A DNA stretch of 64,000 bases from NCBI RefSeq assembly GCF_030315685.1, contig NZ_JASXSI010000005.1, positions 1 through 64,000 on the forward strand, written 5' to 3'. This stretch comes from Gordonia sp. ABSL11-1. GTDB taxonomy: Bacteria > Actinomycetota > Actinomycetes > Mycobacteriales > Mycobacteriaceae. The notes beneath the pieces are model-generated. The model was not told where the DNA came from and did not search any database. It saw nothing but the letters and a program-made list of their open reading frames with translations. This document shows positions 53,689 to 62,665 of this stretch, in pieces (position 1 is the stretch's first letter; the number at the start of each line of letters is the position of its first letter). A program made the translations under genes and the position numbers.

Positions 53689-54501
53689 ATGACCACGCCT
53701 CCGCGCGACGTCGCCGCCTCCCTCGAGGTGTACGTCTCCGCTGCCACCGAGCTCGAGCTGCAGATCGCCGTGGCGAAACTACCGGGGCTGACACTGACAG
53801 AGGACCTGACGGTGAGCGTCGACGGCGAGCCGGTGGAACTCGAGGAGATCGTCGCCGACCACGGCAGCCGCATCCACCGCTTCCAGGTGGACTCCGGGCT
53901 CGTCGCGATCGACTACACGGCGAGCGTCGAGACACCTGCCGACCCGATCCCGGTGTCGGAGACCGACCGCTCGATCTACCTGCGTCCCAGCCGATATGCG
54001 GAGGCGGACAAGTTCTTCGGCTTCGTCGCGGGGCAGTTCGACATGGACCTGTCGCCGGCCGCACTGCTCGAGCAGGTGACCGCGTATGTCGAGAGCCGGC
54101 TCAGCTACATCCCGGGCGCGAGCGATCCGATCGACGGTGCCGCCGACACCCTGCTCGCGGGTGCCGGGGTCTGCCGCGACTACGCCCACCTCGTCGTCGC
54201 ACTGCTGAGGGCGCTGAACATCCCGGCGCGCTTGGTCGCGGTGTATGCCCCGGGCTGCGATCCGATGGACTTCCATGCCGTCGCCGAGGCGATCATCGAC
54301 GATCAGTGGGTCGCCGTCGACGCCACCCGGCTCGCGCCGCGACAGAGCCTGGTGCGCATCGCCACCGGCCGCGACGCCGCGGACACCGCGTTCCTCGACA
54401 ACCATCGTGGGACGATCAACCTGAACTATTACAAGGTCACCGCCACCGTGCGGGGGGATCTGCCGACGGACACCGGAGGGGAGCGCATCAGCATAGGCTG
54501 A
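53689..54501 (+). CDS. Transglutaminase-like protein
   Basis: Transglutaminase-core protein of 270 residues, in the bacterial branch that usually acts as a peptidase or amidase. An N-terminal beta domain precedes the core, in which GAGVCRDYAHLVVALLRALNIPARLV supplies Cys (about 162), DFHAVAEAIID supplies His (about 196) and WVAVDATRLAPRQ supplies Asp (about 211). A TACCGT box at 53677-53682 is 6 nt before the ATG at 53689; an ATG at 53671 is in frame. The zinc metallopeptidase gene begins 4 nt after its stop, so the two are translated together. Confidence 0.9.
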   Translation: MTTPPRDVAASLEVYVSAATELELQIAVAKLPGLTLTEDLTVSVDGEPVELEEIVADHGSRIHRFQVDSGLVAIDYTASVETPADPIPVSETDRSIYLRPSRYAEADKFFGFVAGQFDMDLSPAALLEQVTAYVESRLSYIPGASDPIDGAADTLLAGAGVCRDYAHLVVALLRALNIPARLVAVYAPGCDPMDFHAVAEAIIDDQWVAVDATRLAPRQSLVRIATGRDAADTAFLDNHRGTINLNYYKVTATVRGDLPTDTGGERISIG

Positions 54502-54505
54502 GGCC

Positions 54506-55618
54506 ATGCATGCGCTCACGTGCCCGATCTGCAATGCGTTGTCGGGCTTCGTCAATCAACGATGCCCGGAATGCGGGACCACCGTAGGGGTCCATCTGCC
54601 GTCGCGCTCGTTGCTCGTCGCGTCCGAGGAAGGCGTCGACGTCGGCGGCCGACGTTGGGTGCGGTGCTCGAACTGGGACACCACCGGCTGCAACTGGCTG
54701 ACGCTGGCAGAGGTCGACGACAGCTCGATCGGACTGCGCGGCAGGTGCTTTCCGGGATCACTCGTACGCCGTCACCCCGACGCCGACGACACGATCGCCC
54801 TCGAGAAGCTCACCTCGACGTCGCGGGACATGCGGATGCTGATCTATCAGCTCGTCGATCTGGGTCTGCCGGTCGAACCGTTCTGGCGCACCGACGGCGG
54901 GCTGGCCTTCGATCTCTTGTCCAGTCAGACGGCCGGGCAGCAGGTGCTGATCGGGCACGCCAACGGGGTCATCACCATCGATCTGGCCGAGTCGCTCGAT
55001 GCCTACCGGGAGCGACTGCGGGTGGATCTCGGCGAACCGTATCGGACCATGCTCGGCCATTTTCGCCACGAAGTCGGCCACTACTACGAGCACATCCTCG
55101 TCGAAACGGGCAATGGGGCCACGGAATACCTCGACAAGTGCCGAGAGATCTTCGGTGACGAGCGGGCGAGTTACGCCGACGCCATCGACCGCCACTACAG
55201 ATTCGGGGCGCCGCGCGACTGGCGCAAGTCCTACATCTCCGAGTACGCCACGATGCATCCGTGGGAGGATTTCGCGGAGTGCTTCGCGCATTACCTACAC
55301 ATCACCGGGACCATCGACACCGCACGCGAGTCCGGTCTCATGCTGGAGAGTGATCAGGTCAGGTTCACGATGAATCGGGACATCGTGCCCTTGGAGTCGT
55401 ATGCCGACGAGCCGATCGAGAGACTTCTCTACGATTGGAAATGGTTGTCCACCATGTTCAATCGGGTGAACGCCGCGATGGGTCGTCGCCCGCTGTACCC
55501 CTTCGAGATCCCGCAACCAGTGGTCCGCAAACTCGGATTCGTCCACCGGGTGATCCGGGAGTCGGCACGGCGGTCGACCGTCGTCGACCCGCTCGTCGAC
55601 ACTCCGGCTCCCGCCTGA
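54506..55618 (+). CDS. Putative zinc-binding metallopeptidase with zinc ribbon
   Basis: Protein of 370 residues. The N-terminal zinc ribbon is CPICNALSGFVNQRCPECG, followed by a second Cys-containing block (RCSNWDTTGCNW). The central FRHEVGHYYEHIL near residue 188 is an HExxH metalloprotease motif, and EDFAECFAHYLHI further on may give the third ligand. From memory this is the putative zinc-binding metallopeptidase family (DUF2248-related). No signal peptide is seen. It forms a pair with the transglutaminase-like gene; both could act in one proteolytic or peptide-tagging step. Confidence 0.85.
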   Translation: MHALTCPICNALSGFVNQRCPECGTTVGVHLPSRSLLVASEEGVDVGGRRWVRCSNWDTTGCNWLTLAEVDDSSIGLRGRCFPGSLVRRHPDADDTIALEKLTSTSRDMRMLIYQLVDLGLPVEPFWRTDGGLAFDLLSSQTAGQQVLIGHANGVITIDLAESLDAYRERLRVDLGEPYRTMLGHFRHEVGHYYEHILVETGNGATEYLDKCREIFGDERASYADAIDRHYRFGAPRDWRKSYISEYATMHPWEDFAECFAHYLHITGTIDTARESGLMLESDQVRFTMNRDIVPLESYADEPIERLLYDWKWLSTMFNRVNAAMGRRPLYPFEIPQPVVRKLGFVHRVIRESARRSTVVDPLVDTPAPA

Positions 55619-55623
55619 CCCGA

Positions 55624-55687
55624 CCAGGGCACAGTCAGCGAATTCCAGGGCACAGTCGGCGGAAATCCAGAGCACAGTCGGCGAGGA
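55624..55687. repeat. 21-22 bp repeat, three copies, convergent junction
   Basis: Three units (55624-55644, 55645-55666, 55667-55687) share CCAGGGCACAGTCGGCG. On the opposite strand the consensus is TTCGCCGACTGTGCCC, the same as the array at 18930-18992. The array again lies between convergent genes: the metallopeptidase and otsB. Confidence 0.9.
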
Positions 55688-55712
55688 GCTGGACCTGGTC
55701 CGCGGATCGGTG

Positions 55713-56504
55713 TCAGGGCCGGGCGGACAACCACTCTCGACGACGGGCGGTCACGAACTCGAGCACGGTGGCCACGTCGTCGGTGTCCTCGATGCGGTAG
55801 GCGGCGCAGGTGTCGCCCTGACCGACCTTGATGCCGACGTCACCGGAGTCGGGGTGCAGGTGGGCGAAGGCCTTCTCGTCGGTGACGTCGTCGCCGAGGT
55901 AGACGACGGTGTCGGCGCCGAAGCGTTCACGAAGGACGTCGAGCGCGTGACCCTTGCTCGTCTCGATGACCGCGAGTTCGATGACGGCCTTGCCCTCGGT
56001 GACCTCGACGCCCGGCCACGCGGCCGGGCCCGTCCGAGCCCTGTCGAGCGCGGCGTCGGCGTCGGCGGGCGCGGCGTTGCGGACGTGCAGTACGGTGCTC
56101 GCCGGTTTGGTCTCCACTGTCGAACCCGGGTGATCGGCTGCGATGGAACGCAATTCGGCAATGAGGCGCTCGAGCAGTGCGCGGTGGTCGTCGGTGATCT
56201 CGACCGCGAAACCGGAGTCGAACTCGCTGCCGTGACTGCCCACCAGAACCACCGGCACGGCCAGGCCCGACAGCTCCGACAGTACACCCAGTGCCCGTCC
56301 GGACACGACGGCGACGGCCGTGTCGGGGAGCTGACCGGCCGCTTCGATCGCCGCGATCGACGCCGGGTTCGGGACGGCGTCCTCGGGGCGGGACACCAGC
56401 GGGGACACGCAGCCGTCGTAGTCGGAGGCGACGAGTAGTCGAGGTGACTCGGCCGCGCCGATCAGGGCCTCCCGCAGGTCGGCCGGGATTCCGGTGGCGC
56501 TCAT
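55713..56504 (-). CDS. otsB: Trehalose-6-phosphate phosphatase
   Basis: HAD-family phosphatase of 263 residues removing phosphate from trehalose 6-phosphate. The nucleophile motif is [20 protein letters not shown] and GSHGSEFD follow, then [30 protein letters not shown] gives the Lys and the acidic metal site. Its ATG overlaps the otsA stop by 4 bp, so synthesis is coupled to OtsA. The frame extends upstream to 56609 inside otsA, but the start at 56504 fits the family. Confidence 0.93.
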   Translation of the reverse strand: MSATGIPADLREALIGAAESPRLLVASDYDGCVSPLVSRPEDAVPNPASIAAIEAAGQLPDTAVAVVSGRALGVLSELSGLAVPVVLVGSHGSEFDSGFAVEITDDHRALLERLIAELRSIAADHPGSTVETKPASTVLHVRNAAPADADAALDRARTGPAAWPGVEVTEGKAVIELAVIETSKGHALDVLRERFGADTVVYLGDDVTDEKAFAHLHPDSGDVGIKVGQGDTCAAYRIEDTDDVATVLEFVTARRREWLSARP

Positions 56505-58042
56505 GAATCGATGCCGGACTCGCTGCCGGTCACGAGATGCACGCCACGGTTGGCGTCGGCTTCCGTCTGCGTGGTCGACGCCAGCGCGCCGAGGAAACTC
56601 TCCGCCCATTTGGCGACGTCATGGGTGAGCACCTGCCGTCGCAGGGCCCGCATCCGCCGACGACCCTCGTGCATCGTCTGCTCGGCAGCGGCCTCGATCG
56701 CATCCTTCACACCGTCGAGGTCGTACGGGTTGGCCTGATAGGCCGACCGCAACTCCGCAGCGGCGCCGGTGAATTCGCTGAGCACGAGTGCGCCGCCCAG
56801 GTCGCTGCGGCAGGCGACGTACTCCTTGGCGACGAGGTTCATGCCGTCACGCAGGGGAGTCACCAGCATGACGTCGGCGGCGACGAAGTAGGCGATGAGC
56901 TCCTCGCGGGGCACCGGCCGATGCAGATACTGGATGACGGGCTTCCCGACGCTGCCGTAGGCGCCGTTGATGTTGCCGACGAGTTGCTCGATGCCGGCAC
57001 GCATCCGCACGTAGCTGTCGACGCGCTCGCGGCTGGGTGTGGCCAGCTGGATCATCACCGTGTCGGCGGGATCGATCCGTTTCTCGGACAACAACTCCGA
57101 CAACGCCCGCAGTCGGACATCGATGCCCTTGGTGTAGTCGAGGCGATCGACGCCGAGCATGATCGTCGTGGGATTGCCGAGTTCCTTGCGGAGGTCGGCG
57201 GCACGCGAGCGGATCTCCTTCGACTTCGACTTGGTGTCGAGGTCGCCGGAATCGATCGAGATGGGGAACGCGCCCACCCGCACGGTCCGGAAGCCGACCT
57301 GGACGACACCGAACCGCGACCGGACACCGACAGTGCCCTTGCTGGTGGCCTGTCCGGCGAGACGCCGGGCGAGGAACAGGAAGTTCTGGGCACCACCGGG
57401 CAGGTGGAACCCGATGAGGTCGGCGCCGAGCAGACCTTCGACGATCTCGGTGCGCCACGGGAGTTGCATGAAGAGCTCCACCGGCGGGAACGGGATGTGC
57501 AGGAAGAAACCGATCTTCAGGTCGGGGCGCAGCATCCGCAGCATCTTCGGTACCAGCTGGAGTTGATAGTCCTGGATCCAGACGATCGCGCCCTCGGCGG
57601 CCGCCTCGGCGGCCTTCTCGGCGAATCGTCGGTTGACCTCCACGTAGGTGTTCCACCATTCGCGGTGGTACTCCGGCTTCACGATGACATCGTGATAGAG
57701 CGGCCAGAGCGTGGCGTTGGAGAATCCCTCGTAGTACTCGGCGATCTCCTGCGTCGACAGCGGCACCGCGCGGATGTCGACGCCTTCGATGTCCGGGTTG
57801 TCGTCGGAGTCGGCGATTCCCGACCACCCGACCCAGGCCCCGGTCTGCGACCGCAGGATGGGTTCGAGTGCGGTCACCAGACCGCCGGGACTCCGCTTCC
57901 AGTTGACCGTCCCGTCGGGGAGCACTTCCTTGTCGACGGGCAGGCGGTTGGCGACGACGACGAACTCGGCGTCGCCTCGGTGGTGGTCGGCATCGTGGCC
58001 GTCAGGGGCCCCGCCGTTCGAAACGTGCCCGGACTCCGCCAT
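56501..58042 (-). CDS. otsA: Trehalose-6-phosphate synthase
   Basis: GT20 glycosyltransferase of 513 residues joining a nucleoside-diphosphate glucose with glucose 6-phosphate. [28 protein letters not shown] and WVGWSG open the domain; [26 protein letters not shown] and [16 protein letters not shown] are family signatures, and the late [34 protein letters not shown] binds the donor. Trehalose serves stress protection and mycolate transfer. A 53-residue gene lies 3 nt upstream and otsB overlaps downstream, forming one operon. Confidence 0.95.
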   Translation of the reverse strand: MAESGHVSNGGAPDGHDADHHRGDAEFVVVANRLPVDKEVLPDGTVNWKRSPGGLVTALEPILRSQTGAWVGWSGIADSDDNPDIEGVDIRAVPLSTQEIAEYYEGFSNATLWPLYHDVIVKPEYHREWWNTYVEVNRRFAEKAAEAAAEGAIVWIQDYQLQLVPKMLRMLRPDLKIGFFLHIPFPPVELFMQLPWRTEIVEGLLGADLIGFHLPGGAQNFLFLARRLAGQATSKGTVGVRSRFGVVQVGFRTVRVGAFPISIDSGDLDTKSKSKEIRSRAADLRKELGNPTTIMLGVDRLDYTKGIDVRLRALSELLSEKRIDPADTVMIQLATPSRERVDSYVRMRAGIEQLVGNINGAYGSVGKPVIQYLHRPVPREELIAYFVAADVMLVTPLRDGMNLVAKEYVACRSDLGGALVLSEFTGAAAELRSAYQANPYDLDGVKDAIEAAAEQTMHEGRRRMRALRRQVLTHDVAKWAESFLGALASTTQTEADANRGVHLVTGSESGIDS

Positions 58043-58045
58043 GCG

Positions 58046-58207
58046 TCAGGCGTTCTCGCCCGGCGCGATCCCCAACATGGACAGGAGCATCCGGCACTCG
58101 TCGGCGTCGGTCGCGTAGGCGGCGACGACGCGACGCGCCGAGATGGCGGTCTCGTCGGCTACCGGCTCCAACTCGTCGTCGGCGATGTCGGTGGTCTTCG
58201 CAGGCAT
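58046..58207 (-). CDS. Small conserved protein upstream of otsA
   Basis: Open frame of 53 residues (MPAKTTDIADDELEPVADE, then AISARRVVAAYATDADECRMLLSMLGIAP and GENA) ending 3 nt before the otsA start. Composition and the helical pattern ARRVVAAYATDADECRMLLSML look protein-like, and the coupling to otsA is tight. From memory a similar 54-residue gene (Rv3489) precedes otsA in M. tuberculosis. No domain is recognised; a single Cys is present. A regulatory or partner role for OtsA is possible but unproven. Confidence 0.75.
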   Translation of the reverse strand: MPAKTTDIADDELEPVADETAISARRVVAAYATDADECRMLLSMLGIAPGENA

Positions 58208-58333
58208 TCAGGTCCTCGTGCTTCACATCGGTGTGCGCAACGGCGGCAGCCGGAGGCGATCGCGCGGTCAGTGCGCGCGAACACCGATTCTACCTGCTCG
58301 TGCCGGTCACGCTCGGTGCAGACCCGGCCCCGG

Positions 58334-59782
58334 TCAGCGCCGCCGATATCCCTGCAACCGGTTGCGGCGCAGCATCGACATCCAGGCGGGCCGCACGGCC
58401 AGCTGCGGACGACGCAGCGATCGGGCGATGAACTCGCCCAATGTCACGCCGGCGGCGAGTGAGCACCCGATGGCGAGCGCGCTCGCGACCCAGGTGAAGC
58501 CATCGAGGGTCTGGTCGTTGAGGATGCCGTACAGCCCGCGGTAGATCGCGAGACCCGGCAGTAGTGGCGTGATGCCGGCGACCGCGACGACCAGCGGAGG
58601 CGTCAGCGCGCGACGGGCGAGGAGACCGCCGACGAGGCCGACCGACGACGCGGCGATGCCGTTGGCGACGACGTCACCGATGGGGAGGAAGGTCGAGCCC
58701 GCGACGATCGCTGCACCGATGAAGCCGCCCATGAACGCGACCGGCAGTGCGCGCTTCTCGGCGTAGCTGGCCAGTGCGTAGGCGAGCGCCGCGACGGCGC
58801 CCGCGACGATGCGGGGACCGACGTCGACGGCGGCGAAACTCGTCGACGTGTCGATCGCGGGCAGGATGATGCCGATGCCCTCGAGGAGCTGGATGGCGAT
58901 GCCGACGCCGGCGATGATGCCGCCGGTCATCAGCAAGACCTCGAAGAATCGGGCCACACCGGTGATGGGTGCACCCGTGATCGCGTCCTCGACGGAACCG
59001 ACCAGCGACAGCCCGGACAACAGGACAGTGACCCCGGCGGCGATGACCAGTGTCGGTTCGATCTGGATTCGCAGGGTCTCGGACGCCCCGTACAGCAGTG
59101 CTGCAGGTACGACGGCGATGAAGCCGCCGATCGTCTGTTGGAAGAAGGTGGGCAACCCCCATCGGTTCAGTCGCCGGTTGACGCTCACGATGACCGACGT
59201 ACTGACGAGTGCGACCAACGCGCCGACCAGACCACCGCCGAGCAGCACGGCGATACCGCAGGCCATCAGACCCCACGCGCCGGTCGCGACGAGATACGGG
59301 TACGGGTGTGGCGCGGTGATGATCTCGTCGACCATCCGGTGGGCCGTCGACGGCGTCAGTGCCATGTCGCGGATGCGACGCACGAGCCGGTCGATCTGCG
59401 CGAGCCGGGTGAAGTCCATCGAGCGGTAGTAGACCTGCTCCATCGTGGTGATCGGCGGCAGCGTGGCACCGCGGCGGGCACTGACCACGATGGTGTTGTA
59501 CGTGACGTCGACGTCGACGTCTTCGAGACCGTAGACACCGCAGACGAACGTGATCTGCTGCTGGGTGTCGATCGCGGCGGTGCCCGAATCCAGCAGCACC
59601 GCACCGATCTTGGTGGCGAGGTCGAGGACCTCGGTGATGGCCGCGACGTCGAACCGGTCGATCGGCTTGCGCGGCGACACCATGATGCTGCCCGGCTCGA
59701 TCGTGTCGATCGTCGCCTGGCTGTCACCGATCAGGCGGACGGGGTTCAGGAACCCCAGTGCCCGGCCGATATACTCGCGCAC
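58334..59782 (-). CDS. Threonine/serine exporter (ThrE family)
   Basis: Exporter of 482 residues. The cytosolic N-terminal domain (residues 1-165, with ITFVCGVYGLEDVDVDVTYNTIVVSARRG and AHRMVDEIITAPHPYP) resembles the DUF1212 half, and about ten hydrophobic segments follow, ending in the DUF3815-like part (PPLVVAVAGITPLLPGLAIYRGLYGI). This is the fused ThrE layout of Corynebacterium. The start is the GTG at 59782: AAGGAGG on the minus strand, 5 nt away, is the reverse complement of the tRNA-Thr acceptor stem. Substrates are probably threonine and serine. Confidence 0.92.
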   Translation of the reverse strand: MREYIGRALGFLNPVRLIGDSQATIDTIEPGSIMVSPRKPIDRFDVAAITEVLDLATKIGAVLLDSGTAAIDTQQQITFVCGVYGLEDVDVDVTYNTIVVSARRGATLPPITTMEQVYYRSMDFTRLAQIDRLVRRIRDMALTPSTAHRMVDEIITAPHPYPYLVATGAWGLMACGIAVLLGGGLVGALVALVSTSVIVSVNRRLNRWGLPTFFQQTIGGFIAVVPAALLYGASETLRIQIEPTLVIAAGVTVLLSGLSLVGSVEDAITGAPITGVARFFEVLLMTGGIIAGVGIAIQLLEGIGIILPAIDTSTSFAAVDVGPRIVAGAVAALAYALASYAEKRALPVAFMGGFIGAAIVAGSTFLPIGDVVANGIAASSVGLVGGLLARRALTPPLVVAVAGITPLLPGLAIYRGLYGILNDQTLDGFTWVASALAIGCSLAAGVTLGEFIARSLRRPQLAVRPAWMSMLRRNRLQGYRRR

Positions 59783-59786
59783 GCAT

Positions 59787-59858
59787 GCCTCCTTAGCTCA
59801 GTGGTAGAGCACTCGCCTTGTAAGCGAGCGGTCGTCGGTTCAATCCCGACAGGGGGCT
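59787..59858 (+). tRNA. tRNA-Thr (anticodon TGT)
   Basis: Complete cloverleaf of 72 nt without an encoded CCA. Acceptor stem GCCTCCT pairs with AGGGGGC, the D arm is TAGCTCAGTGGTAGAGCA, the anticodon stem CTCGC/GCGAG encloses the loop CTTGTAA with anticodon TGT, and the T arm is GTCGGTTCAATCCCGAC. A TATACT box at 59770-59775, inside the 5' end of the divergent exporter gene, is the likely -10. Confidence 0.95.
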
Positions 59859-59900
59859 CCGAAGAAGTTCTCCGGCGTCATCGGGCCCAGACGACAACGG

Positions 59901-60848
59901 TCATTGTGGTTCACCAGGTTCCGGCGTGTGACGGGACTCATCCCGATGTCGGATCGGGGTGCTGATCACGCACCGGAAACCGAGGTTGGCCGTCGCCGAA
60001 TCGTCGGACTGCGCCGACCTCGCGGCCGGGCGATACCGGCGGCAGTACTCCGGTGCACACAGGAACGATCCGCCCTTGGTCACCCGCATGACCTGGGGCG
60101 ACGTCGTGGGCGCCAGCAGATCGGGTCGACCGTCGGCCTCGACCGGGGTCGTCCCCGGCACGACGTGACGGGGCACGTACACGTCGGTGCAGCGCTCCCA
60201 GACGTTGCCGATCATGTCGACGAGACCGAAGCCGTTCACGGGGAACGAACCGACCGGCGACGTCGAGCCCCAGCCGTCGTTGCGGTACGGGAAGTCGCCA
60301 CGCCAGGTGTTCGCCATGTCGACCCCGTCCGGCCGCATCTCGTCACCCCACGCGTAATCGCGGCCGTCGGCGCCACCGCGGGCGGCGTACTCCCATTCCG
60401 ACTCCGTGGGCAATCGCCGGCCGGCCCACCCGGCATAGGCCGCGGCATCGCGGTAGGCGACGTGCACCACCGGGTGATCGGGGCGCTCGTCGACGTCGGA
60501 CCCGGGGCCGAGCGGTCGCCGCCACGAGGCGCCGGGCTGCCATCGCCACCATTGCCGCCAGTCGCGCAGATCCACCGGTCCCGACGTCGGAGCGAACACC
60601 AGTGATCCCGCGACAAGCTCTGCGGGGTCCGCCTCGGGGAAGTCGGCGGGGTCGATGTCCTCCTCGGCGACGGTGACATACCCGGTGTCCTCGACGAAGG
60701 CCGCGAACTGGGCGTTCGTCACCGGATGACGTTCGATGGCGAACGGTTCGACGACCCGTTCGTGCGCGGGTCGCTCCTCGGGATAGTGCCGATCCGAGCC
60801 CATCCGGAATCGTCCGCCGGGCACCGCGATCAGATCCGTGAGTGCCAC
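59901..60848 (-). CDS. Formylglycine-generating enzyme
   Basis: Copper-dependent oxidase of 315 residues converting a Cys of type I sulfatases into formylglycine. GGRFRMGSDRHYPEERPAHERVVEPF starts the SUMF1/FGE fold, and RLPTESEWEYAARGG follows. The active-site pair is present in GGSFLCAPEYCRRYRPAARS (Cys about 264 and 269), so this is a true FGE and not just a fold relative. No sulfatase gene is in the window. A minus-strand TAGGGT box is 6 nt before the GTG at 60848, supporting the start. In mycobacteria the counterpart would be Rv0712 (from memory). Confidence 0.92.
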   Translation of the reverse strand: MALTDLIAVPGGRFRMGSDRHYPEERPAHERVVEPFAIERHPVTNAQFAAFVEDTGYVTVAEEDIDPADFPEADPAELVAGSLVFAPTSGPVDLRDWRQWWRWQPGASWRRPLGPGSDVDERPDHPVVHVAYRDAAAYAGWAGRRLPTESEWEYAARGGADGRDYAWGDEMRPDGVDMANTWRGDFPYRNDGWGSTSPVGSFPVNGFGLVDMIGNVWERCTDVYVPRHVVPGTTPVEADGRPDLLAPTTSPQVMRVTKGGSFLCAPEYCRRYRPAARSAQSDDSATANLGFRCVISTPIRHRDESRHTPEPGEPQ

Positions 60849-60944
60849 ACGTCGACCCTAGTGGGCCGACCGTGATGTCGCGGCCGTCGTGCCGGTGTCG
60901 CACGTCTCAGGGACAAGACCCGTCCCAGCGGACACCATGGACGC

Positions 60945-62489
60945 ATGTCCGATGGTCTCGTCGTCACCACCACATCCGGTCCCGTCCGGGGCAGCAGCAC
61001 CGCAGGGGCCGACTCGTGGAAGGGAATCCGATACGCCGCCGCGCCCGTCGGCGATCTCCGTTGGCGTCGCGCACGCCGGCCGGAGTCGCACACCGACGTC
61101 GTCGACGCCGTCGAGTTCGGACCGGTCTGCCCACAGGAGCGCAACCCGGCGATCGCACTCGGCAAGGACGCCGTGATGGACGAGGACTGCCTGTTCCTCA
61201 ATGTGTGGCGACCGGCGGGCGCGGAGACACCCTCGGCGCCACTGCCGGTGATGGTGTGGCTGCACGGAGGCGCCTACGTCTTCGGCTGCGGAAGCCAGCC
61301 CCTCTACGACGCCGCCGATCTGGTCGCCGGCGGTGACGTCGTGGTGGTCACTCTCAATTATCGGCTGGGGGCACTCGGGTTCGCCGACCTCACATCGCTC
61401 AACGCCGCGGACGACCCGCGATTCGAATCCAATGCCGCACTCAGTGACATCCTGCTCGCCCTCGAATGGGTGCGCGACAACATCGAGGCCTTCGGCGGGG
61501 ACCCCACCACTGTCACCGTGTTCGGCGAGTCGGCGGGCGCTGGCCTGGTCACGACCCTGCTGACGATGCCGGTGGCCGACGGCCTGTTCCACCGGGCCAT
61601 CGCGGAGAGTTCGCCGGCGACCTCGATGTACGACCATGCGCGGTCGGCGACGGTCGCCGACCGTTTCCTGCGGGCGGCGGGCGTGGCCCGCGACGACCTC
61701 GCCGCCCTCGATGCACTGGGGATGGACGCGATCGTGTCCGGCACCATGGCCGCGTTCACCGACGTCCCCGCGGAGAACCCGGGAACCATCGCGTTCGCGC
61801 CGGTCATCGACGGAGATCTGGTGCCCCGACATCCGATGGACGTGTTCCGCGCCGGAGAGTCGTTGTCGGTGCCGTTGCTGATCGGGACCAACAAGGACGA
61901 GGCGGCGCTCTTCAAATGGATGAAGTCGCCGCTGATGCCGATCACCCCCACCGACATCGAGCGCATGTTCGCCGCGATGACGGCCGAATACCCCGACGTC
62001 ACGCTGCCGGCGCGGGCGCAGATCACCTCCGCGTACTCCGGTATGAGACCCAAGGTGGCCGGTCTGGGCGTGGCCCGCGACATCGCCTTCCGGATGCCGA
62101 CACTATGGCTCGCCGAGTCACACAGCCAACACGCACCCGTCTTCCTCTACCGGTTCGACTGGGCGACCCGGATGTTGCGAGCCCTGCGTGTGGGCGCCAC
62201 CCATGCCACCGAGTTGCCGTATCTGTGGGGCAATCTCGTGGCCGGGCCCAAGGACATCACGTTCACGCTGGGCGGCCGTCGAACCGGTGAGGCGTTGTCG
62301 GACCGGATGCAGCGCCGATGGGTCTCGTTCGCCCGGTACGGCGACCCGGCGGTCGACGGACCGTTGTGGCCGGCGTTCGACGAGCGCACGCGCACCACGC
62401 TGGTGATCGACGACGACGATCGCGTGGTCGACGACCTCGACGCGGACATCCGCCGGGCATGGGGTGACGAGGTGCTCAGCTTCCGGTGA
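60945..62489 (+). CDS. Type B carboxylesterase/lipase
   Basis: Carboxylesterase of 514 residues. WKGIRYAAAPVGDLRW and DEDCLFLNVWRPAG open the domain, VFGESAGAGLVTTLL near residue 195 holds the nucleophile Ser, GTNKDEAALF holds the Glu and GATHATELPYLWG the His. No signal peptide is seen, so it is probably cytoplasmic. It should cleave carboxylic esters; actinobacterial members include cocaine- and phthalate-ester-cleaving enzymes. It is divergent from the formylglycine-generating enzyme by 96 bp. Confidence 0.92.
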   Translation: MSDGLVVTTTSGPVRGSSTAGADSWKGIRYAAAPVGDLRWRRARRPESHTDVVDAVEFGPVCPQERNPAIALGKDAVMDEDCLFLNVWRPAGAETPSAPLPVMVWLHGGAYVFGCGSQPLYDAADLVAGGDVVVVTLNYRLGALGFADLTSLNAADDPRFESNAALSDILLALEWVRDNIEAFGGDPTTVTVFGESAGAGLVTTLLTMPVADGLFHRAIAESSPATSMYDHARSATVADRFLRAAGVARDDLAALDALGMDAIVSGTMAAFTDVPAENPGTIAFAPVIDGDLVPRHPMDVFRAGESLSVPLLIGTNKDEAALFKWMKSPLMPITPTDIERMFAAMTAEYPDVTLPARAQITSAYSGMRPKVAGLGVARDIAFRMPTLWLAESHSQHAPVFLYRFDWATRMLRALRVGATHATELPYLWGNLVAGPKDITFTLGGRRTGEALSDRMQRRWVSFARYGDPAVDGPLWPAFDERTRTTLVIDDDDRVVDDLDADIRRAWGDEVLSFR

Positions 62490-62665
62490 TCGACCTGAAT
62501 TCTCGATCTCGAATCCGCACTGTCCGTGGGTAATGGTCGCTCCTGCGTAACGATTGTGAACTCGACCATGTCCGTTGTCCGCTGTCGGCTTTCACCGCAT
62601 ACATTAGGTCACTGCAGTCATCAATCACGACTCTCGCGTCGTGCGGGGGAAAGGCGGTCGACACC

